A stretch of DNA of 64,000 nt from Dyella marensis (GTDB lineage Bacteria > Pseudomonadota > Gammaproteobacteria > Xanthomonadales > Rhodanobacteraceae). A program made the position numbers and the translations under genes. A model generated the notes under the pieces. The model did not search any database. It saw nothing but the letters and a program-made list of their open reading frames with translations, and was not told the origin of the DNA. The stretch covers positions 1 to 64,000 of the forward strand of contig NZ_FONH01000015.1 in the NCBI RefSeq assembly GCF_900112865.1, given 5' to 3'. The stretch's first letter is position 1, and every line of letters starts with the position of its first letter. Of this stretch, positions 58,901-64,000 are shown piece by piece.

Positions 58901-58952
58901 TGGCGAGCGCCGTATAGCGCAGATAACCGCGATTCAACGAACGAAAACTCAT
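55944..58952 (-). CDS. Oar-type TonB-dependent receptor
   Basis: The 1002-residue protein has a signal peptide (about 1-30), a carboxypeptidase-regulatory-like beta domain (about 31-115: GKYQVNNLPVGTYSVSLQKG), a plug (about 120-250: YINGMNVTDPLNGLGG) and a 22-strand barrel that ends RYFRFGVTYDF with the aromatic end residue. It resembles Oar-like outer-membrane transporters of large substrates. The ATG at 58952 follows a GGGGAGA ribosome site. The leader carries two terminator-like hairpins, suggesting attenuation. Confidence 0.92.
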   Translation of the reverse strand: MSFRSLNRGYLRYTALATALAMGLAGTAFAQSTTGGIYGQAEPGDTVVVTSNSGLTRQVPVDASGKYQVNNLPVGTYSVSLQKGGSVVDTRKDVTIKVSGNTEVSFASAGNASSLSAVTVTANALPAIDVTGVDSRTVITSQQLARLPLARSSEAIALLAPGAVQGSGFFTGPSGQSLVSFGGASVAENAYYINGMNVTDPLNGLGGIDLPYGSIEQQETLTGGYSAAFGRSDGGVINMVGKRGTNDWHFGGQVLWTPEALRSDPKNIRLSNGKLYQYRNENKGSSEIASAYVGGPLIKDKLFMFASVEGNKSDDKLVNTVASGTEVRRHFSDPSWYTKLDWNITDSHIIELTGASTKHNYDGNIYAYDNDTRTRGDFLQSDLPSKTSSTMWIAKYTGYITDALTVSAQYGKQKTDLWTSLGSDFNAGLTNVLSPDLQNPALNGGSSTGIGNTQTVLTTTDPSHQTKGANYRFDVTYVLGSHTITAGIDNQRTQDLNDGSYIPTNAGYAWEYNHRSNPNSPIAEDNAGNVLVDAPANYPGGATGYYVAQYFFKTAASVRVEQRAQYIEDTWQINDRWMVKMGLRNDQFTNYNSDGEPYIRQTKPQWAPRLGFSWDVNGDSSFKVYGNAGRYYLALPTSVALRGASGSLYTRIYYTYTGIDPATGYPTGLTPVNTSKGAGAPYSENNEYGQAPDPKTVTARNLKAQYQDEYILGFDKKLNDEWNYGAKATYRTLRNMIDDTCYTDLFQTKAAEQGIDVSGLRGCYFFNPGRGAVFQLPNGTGGYGQLEISAKDFGFAKPKRDYYGLNLYLEHPFDGKWQGRIDYVFSRSYGNTEGQVKSDIGQSDIAATQDWDYPVLMEYAGGVLHNDHKHQFKAYGSYQVTPEWMVGGVVNLISGAPYDCLDYYGPNGTSPAYDGPYYHWCNGKPSPSGSAGRLPWQKTVSLNVQYRPAFADHKLAFTMDAFNVLNSQQETYIYEYNLGANYKRPRGYTTPRYFRFGVTYDF

Positions 58953-58965
58953 TTGGATCTCCCCG

Positions 58966-59024
58966 AAAAAGCCCACTTGGGGGGTGGGCAAAACTGAGCA
59001 AAATCGCCCAGGCGGGCTGGGCGA
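58966..59024 (-). promoter_or_regulatory. Two terminator-like hairpins in the receptor leader
   Basis: On the minus strand the leader holds a hairpin with stem TCGCCCAG/CTGGGCGA (59004-59024) followed by UUUU. A second hairpin, GCCCAC/GTGGGC (58971-58989), is followed by UUUUU and sits just before the GGGGAGA ribosome site. Both would stop transcription before the receptor gene unless antiterminated, or they end a small RNA of about 190 bases. Confidence 0.65.
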
Positions 59025-59440
59025 CAGGCCAAGAGGTTGCAAGACTGCACCTGTAGGAAACTCCCCCTGCAGATTGCCCCTGCATTCCCCGTTGCGACGA
59101 CGATTTCTTGCGGGCCTCCCGTGGCTGTAAGCAAGCTGTCGTCTGACTGTCGCAACTGGAACACTCCGGAAAATAACGTCGACCGTTACATCAAGTCAAC
59201 ATTTACTTAATGAATCGCATAGCGCCGCGGTTTCACAGCTCCATTCGGGCTTCCCTTCTTGCGGATCAGGCGGCGAAAGCCTGCGCTCCCTCCGGGCAAG
59301 GCCTTGAGTGCACTCGTAAAAACTTGCGCATAATCGCGGCAAGTAATCGCGTTCCGGCACTTGCCGATAGCCCATTGACATTAGCGTGGGCATTTTGTCG
59401 GTAATCGGAATTCCTATACCGGACGCTTAAAAAGCGTGCA
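58990..59440. other. Long leader and intergenic region before the TonB receptor
   Basis: The region between the receptor start and the secF terminator is over 450 bp. It holds the receptor promoter (59171-59199), the long leader of about 210 bases with hairpins, and about 240 bp beyond with no recognisable gene or repeat. Open frames here are short and featureless. Confidence 0.45.
59171..59199 (-). promoter_or_regulatory. Sigma-70 promoter of the TonB receptor
   Basis: On the minus strand a -35 TTGACT (59194-59199) and a -10 TTATTT (59171-59176) are separated by exactly 17 bp. Transcription would start near 59164, giving a leader of about 210 bases. Confidence 0.65.
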
Positions 59441-59441
59441 T

Positions 59442-59468
59442 AAAAAAGCCCGGCGCGAGGCCGGGCTT
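59442..59468 (-). terminator. Terminator after secF
   Basis: A 9-bp stem, AAGCCCGGC with GCCGGGCTT and loop GCGAG (59446-59468), is followed on the minus strand by a run of U. It lies 20 bp after the secF stop and ends the tgt-yajC-secD-secF unit. Confidence 0.88.
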
Positions 59469-59489
59469 CTCAGGTCCTGATGCGGCGGC

Positions 59490-60443
59490 TTACGGCCGGC
59501 GCGCCAGTTCCGGGTTCTCCTTGGTCTGCGGCATCAGGTCCTGCTTGGACACGCCCAGCCACAGCAGGATCGGGCTTGCCACGAAGATCGAGGAGAGCGT
59601 ACCGACCAGGATGCCGATCAGCATGGTGATGGCGAAGCCCTGCACCACCGCGCCGCCGATGAAGTACAGCGCGGCCATGGTGATCGCGGTGAACAGCGAG
59701 GTGATGATGGTTCGCGACAGCGTGCTGTTGATCGAGCGGTTGAGCACTTCCACCGGCTCGGCCTTGCGCGCCAGGCGGAACAGCTCGCGGATACGGTCGA
59801 ACACCACCACCTTGTCGTTGATCGAGTAGCCGATCACCGCCAGCACCGAGGCCAGCACGGTCAGGTCGAATTCGCGGCCGGTGATCGCCAGCACGCCGAG
59901 GGTGACCAGCACGTCGTGCACCTCGGTCGCCAGCGCGGCGATGGCGAAGCGCCGCTCGAAGCGGACCCACAGGTACAGGCCGATGCCGAGGATCACGAAG
60001 ATCGCGGCGACGGTGCCGTCGCTGCGCAGCTCGTCGCCGACCTGGGAGCTGACCGAGGAGCGGCTCTTCAGCTGGGCGTCCGGCCGCGCCGCCTTCAGCG
60101 CACGGCTGACCACGTCGGAGACCTTGTCCAGGTTGACCTTGCCCTGGTCCAGCATCGCCGCGGTGGGCTGCATGCGGACCGAGACCTCCTTGGTGCCGCC
60201 CAGGCTCTGCACCACGGCGTGCTCCATGCCCGCCTTGGCCAGCGCCTCGCGCACGTCGGCCACGGCCACCGGCTGCTGGTAGCTGATCTCGGCGGAGATG
60301 CCGCCGGTGAAGTCCAGGCCGTAGTCGAGGCCGCGCACGGCCAGCAGGGCGATCGAGACGAGCATCAGCAGCACGGCGATGCCGATGCTGACCTTGCGCA
60401 TGCCCAGGAAGTTGACGTTTGCGTTGTGGTTGAAGATTTCCAT
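59490..60443 (-). CDS. secF: Protein translocase subunit SecF
   Basis: The 317-residue protein has six hydrophobic segments and the SecF patterns GLDYGLDFTGG (near 29-39) and GYSINDKVVVFDRIRE, plus ISTLSRTI-like SINSTLSRTIITS. With SecD it uses the proton gradient to pull preproteins to the periplasm. It follows secD by 13 bp. Confidence 0.96.
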   Translation of the reverse strand: MEIFNHNANVNFLGMRKVSIGIAVLLMLVSIALLAVRGLDYGLDFTGGISAEISYQQPVAVADVREALAKAGMEHAVVQSLGGTKEVSVRMQPTAAMLDQGKVNLDKVSDVVSRALKAARPDAQLKSRSSVSSQVGDELRSDGTVAAIFVILGIGLYLWVRFERRFAIAALATEVHDVLVTLGVLAITGREFDLTVLASVLAVIGYSINDKVVVFDRIRELFRLARKAEPVEVLNRSINSTLSRTIITSLFTAITMAALYFIGGAVVQGFAITMLIGILVGTLSSIFVASPILLWLGVSKQDLMPQTKENPELARRP

Positions 60444-60456
60444 GCTTGATTCCTCT

Positions 60457-62337
60457 TCAGACCGACAGCGTCTTGAGCTTGCGATGGCCGTGGATCAGCG
60501 CGGTGATCGCGTGGGTCACGGTGACCGAGGTGAACATCGAGGTAAGGATGCCGATCAGCAGCGTCACGCCGAAGCCGCGGATCGGGCCGGAACCCATCGT
60601 GGTCAAAGCCAGCGCGGCGATCAGGTGGGTGACGTTGGCGTCCAGGATGGTCGCCCACGCCTTCTCGTAGCCGGCGCGGATCGAGGCATGCGGCGAGGAG
60701 CCGTTGCGCAGCTCTTCTCGCACGCGTTCGCAGATCAGCACGTTGGCGTCGATCGCCATGCCCAGCGTCAGCACGATACCGGCGATGCCCGGCATGGTCA
60801 GGGTGACGCCGACCAGCGACATCACCGCGACCAGGATCACCAGGTTGAAGAACAGCGCCACGTCGGCCACCAGGCCGAACAGCTTGTAGTAGATGGCCGC
60901 CGCCAGCAGCACCAGCCCCAGGCCGATCAGCACGGCCTTCATGCCCTTGGCGATGTTGTCCTGGCCAAGGCTGGGACCGATCACGCGCTCCTCGACGATG
61001 TCGATCGGCGCGGCCAGCGAGCCGCCCTTCAGCAGCAGGGCCAGCTCGGAGGCTTCCTTGGCGCTGCGCAGGCCGGTGGTCTGGAAGTTCTTGCCGAACA
61101 CGCCGTTGACGGTGGCGTAGTTGATCACTTCCTCGGTGATCTTCGGCGTGCGCACTTCCTTGCCGTCCACCACCTTGGTCTCGACCACGCGCTCGACATA
61201 GACCACGCCCATCGGCTTGCCGACGTTGCTGGTGGTGAAGTCGAGCATCTTCTTGGCGCCGGCGGCATTGAGCGTCACCGACACCATCGGCGAGCCGCTC
61301 TGCTGCTCGGTGCCGGAAGCGGCGTCGACCAGCTGGTCGCCGGTGACGATGATCTTCTTGCTCAGCAGCACCGGGTTGCCGCGCTGGTCCTTGTACAGGC
61401 GCGCATCCGGCGGCACGCTGCCGGTGCGCTGCGCATCCATGGCCTGCTGCGGGCTGCCGTAGCCGGCGCGGTATTCCAGCGTGGCGGTCGCGCCGATCAG
61501 CTTCTTGGCCTCGGCGGTGTCCTGCACGCCGGCCAGCTCGACGATGATGCGGCTGTCGCCCTGCTGCTGGATGATCGGCTCGGACACGCCCAGCGCATTG
61601 ATACGGTTGCGCAGCGTGCCCAGGTTCTGGCGCACGGCGTTGAGCGAGATGTCGCGCAGCTTGTCGGGGCGCAGCACGGCGTTGAGCACGAAGCGGTCGC
61701 CGGTGACCTGGCCGTCCTGCACGGAGAGGTCCGGATACTCGGCGGCGATGGCGTTGGCGGCCGCGGTGCGGTCCGCGGCGGAGCGCAGCACCACGGCAAC
61801 GCCCTGCCCGCGCACGGCGTTGCGGCTGACCGAGTCGTAGCGGATGTTCTTGTCACGCAGCATGCTGCGGATGTCATCCGCGTAGCGCGTTTCCTGCTTG
61901 TCCACCACGTCGCTCTGGTCCACTTCCATCAGGAAGTGCACGCCGCCCTGCAGGTCCAGGCCCAGCGGCATGGAGCGGGCGAAGATCATCGACAGCCAGT
62001 GCGGCACGGTGGACTTCAGGTTGAAGGCCACGGTGTAGTCGTCGCCCAGCGCCGCCTTGATGGCGTCGCCGGCGGTCTTCTGCACGTCGGCGTTGCCGAA
62101 CGCCACCAGCAGGTGGTCGTTGCTCAGCTCGGCGCTCTGGTAGGCGATGTTCTGCTGCTTGAGCGCATGCAGCGCCTTTTCCTGCAGCGCCTGGTTGACC
62201 ACGCCGTTGCGATTGGCCGTGACCTGCACCGCCGGCTGCGGCAGGAACGCGTTGGGCAACGCGTAGACGATGCCCAGCACCAAAACGATGGCGACCAGGA
62301 AATATTTCCAGCGTGGAAAATCACTCATGCCTTGCAT
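60457..62337 (-). CDS. secD: Protein translocase subunit SecD
   Basis: The 626-residue protein has TM1 near the start (WKYFLVAIVLVLG), the LGLDLQGGVHFLMEVD motif of the first periplasmic domain, a large periplasmic part, and five C-terminal helices including GMAIDANVLICERVREELRNG. The start is either 62337 or the ATG at 62328 (MSDFPRWKYF). It partners with SecF. Confidence 0.96.
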   Translation of the reverse strand: MQGMSDFPRWKYFLVAIVLVLGIVYALPNAFLPQPAVQVTANRNGVVNQALQEKALHALKQQNIAYQSAELSNDHLLVAFGNADVQKTAGDAIKAALGDDYTVAFNLKSTVPHWLSMIFARSMPLGLDLQGGVHFLMEVDQSDVVDKQETRYADDIRSMLRDKNIRYDSVSRNAVRGQGVAVVLRSAADRTAAANAIAAEYPDLSVQDGQVTGDRFVLNAVLRPDKLRDISLNAVRQNLGTLRNRINALGVSEPIIQQQGDSRIIVELAGVQDTAEAKKLIGATATLEYRAGYGSPQQAMDAQRTGSVPPDARLYKDQRGNPVLLSKKIIVTGDQLVDAASGTEQQSGSPMVSVTLNAAGAKKMLDFTTSNVGKPMGVVYVERVVETKVVDGKEVRTPKITEEVINYATVNGVFGKNFQTTGLRSAKEASELALLLKGGSLAAPIDIVEERVIGPSLGQDNIAKGMKAVLIGLGLVLLAAAIYYKLFGLVADVALFFNLVILVAVMSLVGVTLTMPGIAGIVLTLGMAIDANVLICERVREELRNGSSPHASIRAGYEKAWATILDANVTHLIAALALTTMGSGPIRGFGVTLLIGILTSMFTSVTVTHAITALIHGHRKLKTLSV

Positions 62338-62451
62338 CCGTCAGAGCCGCGGCACGGGGGCCGCGGCGGTAGCATCGTTCGCGTTGCGGCGAGGCCGTCC
62401 GCCCCCGCGGGACGGCCTTCGGCGGATGGCTCCGCCTGCTTCCTGATTCCG

Positions 62452-62790
62452 TCAGGACGACTTCAGCGAGCCCTTCGGCAGCACCTGGGACACGGCGCCC
62501 TTCTGCACCTTGATCTTCACGTTCGGGGCGACCTCGAGAGTGATGAACGACTCGCCCACCTCGTCCACGCGGCCGGCGAGGCCGCCGTTGGTCACCACTT
62601 CGTCGCCCTTGGCCAGGGCCGTGACCATCGCGCGATGTTCCTTCTGCCGCTTCATCTGCGGGCGGATCATCAGGAAGTAGAACACCACGAACAGCAGGAT
62701 CAGCGGACCGAAGGTCATCAGCGGGTTCGGCGCCTGGGCACCGGCGGCCGGCGCGGCCTGGGCGATCACGAAAGTGCTGGCAAAGTTCAT
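62452..62790 (-). CDS. yajC: Sec translocase accessory subunit YajC
   Basis: The 112-residue protein has one helix (LMTFGPLILLFVVFYFLMIRPQ, about 24-45) followed by the short YajC cytosolic domain (MVTALAKGDEVVTNGGLAGRV). It belongs to the SecDF-YajC complex. The ATG at 62790 is the normal family start. It lies between tgt and secD in the widely conserved order. Confidence 0.96.
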   Translation of the reverse strand: MNFASTFVIAQAAPAAGAQAPNPLMTFGPLILLFVVFYFLMIRPQMKRQKEHRAMVTALAKGDEVVTNGGLAGRVDEVGESFITLEVAPNVKIKVQKGAVSQVLPKGSLKSS

Positions 62791-62995
62791 CTTCTTGTCT
62801 CGTAAGTAGCGGTGCCGGCTGAAATTTCCGCCGGAAGCCTGAAAAAGATCGTGGATTATGCCACGCCCCCCGGTTCCCACGCACACGGGCCGGATGGCCT
62901 GGCTCGGACAGGACCGGGGTTTATGGGGTTCCCCGGGGGGCGCTTGCAAGCAGGCCGGCGCGTTTTACCCCGATTTCCCCCAACCTGGCGGCGGT

Positions 62996-63028
62996 GTTGG
63001 GGTTCGCCTGCGGCTTACCCCAACCTAC
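62996..63028. repeat. Third copy of the inverted repeat family (single arm)
   Basis: GTTGGGGTTCGCC...ACCCCAACCTAC is a single palindromic arm like those at 38201-38287 and 44449-44547, lying directly after the tgt stop. A weak CCCCAACCTGG remnant just upstream may be the decayed second arm. Confidence 0.7.
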
Positions 63029-63029
63029 G

Positions 63030-64000
<971 letters not shown>

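Noticed and set aside
55827-58997. 1056-codon open frame on the plus strand opposite the TonB receptor
   Set aside because: Low-complexity Arg/Val/Ala/Gly-rich translation with no domain; the minus strand encodes a full receptor with signal peptide, ribosome site and terminator.

Overview
The window is chromosomal DNA of a high-GC gammaproteobacterium of the order Lysobacterales/Xanthomonadales, most likely family Rhodanobacteraceae (Dyella, Rhodanobacter, Luteibacter type). This is inferred from gene content: an Rrf2-led suf operon, tgt-yajC-secD-secF, an Oar-type TonB receptor with a carboxypeptidase-like N-terminal domain, AmgK-MurU peptidoglycan recycling, and the families of extragenic palindromes. 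No rRNA, tRNA, CRISPR array or insertion sequence was recognised. Both ends of the window cut a gene: a small ORF at the left and tgt at the right.

Layout. 1-3.8 kb is a visibly less GC-rich accessory block on the minus strand (zincin-like membrane-anchored protein, secreted protein, Stf0 sulfotransferase, Fic protein). 3.8-18.3 kb is mostly metabolic and housekeeping: Asp/Glu racemase and amino-acid permease, rhomboid protease, an M28-family protein with a degraded active site, NlpC/P60, YggS, M20 peptidase, ComEA-like, SET, GNAT, HutD and CGNR proteins, two membrane proteins and an M1 peptidase. 20.5-21.4 kb is a repeat field with a 174-bp tandem duplication. 21.4-26.0 kb is a compact minus-strand redox operon (PepSY membrane protein, DUF2271, DUF4198, ApbE, membrane-tethered flavoreductase) behind a Fur-box-like site. 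A two-component system follows, then a YadA-type trimeric autotransporter with an AT-rich upstream region, an aminotransferase/phosphatase pair, and a five-gene ABC exporter operon (outer-membrane factor, permease, ATPase, adaptor, MipA).

38-50 kb holds oxidative-stress and iron-sulfur functions: Rieske protein, FeSOD divergent from a SufR-like Fe-S repressor with two CAAG-N6-CTTG sites, an M13 peptidase, and the suf operon (regulator-sufB-lprI-like-sufC-sufD-sufS). 50.5-54 kb carries glnK-amtB behind a sigma-54 promoter and amgK-murU. The right end has a sterol-desaturase-type enzyme, a small secreted cysteine protein, a large TonB-dependent receptor whose leader contains two terminator-like hairpins, and the secF-secD-yajC-tgt module.

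The most notable points are: (i) the candidate ApbE-dependent flavinylated iron-reduction chain, in which the DUF2271 protein has an exact flavinylation-type motif; (ii) a lysozyme-inhibitor-like gene translationally coupled inside the suf operon; (iii) the SufR-like regulator/sodB divergon with paired palindromes; (iv) the attenuator-like leader of the TonB receptor; and (v) an M28-fold protein that has lost several metal and catalytic residues.
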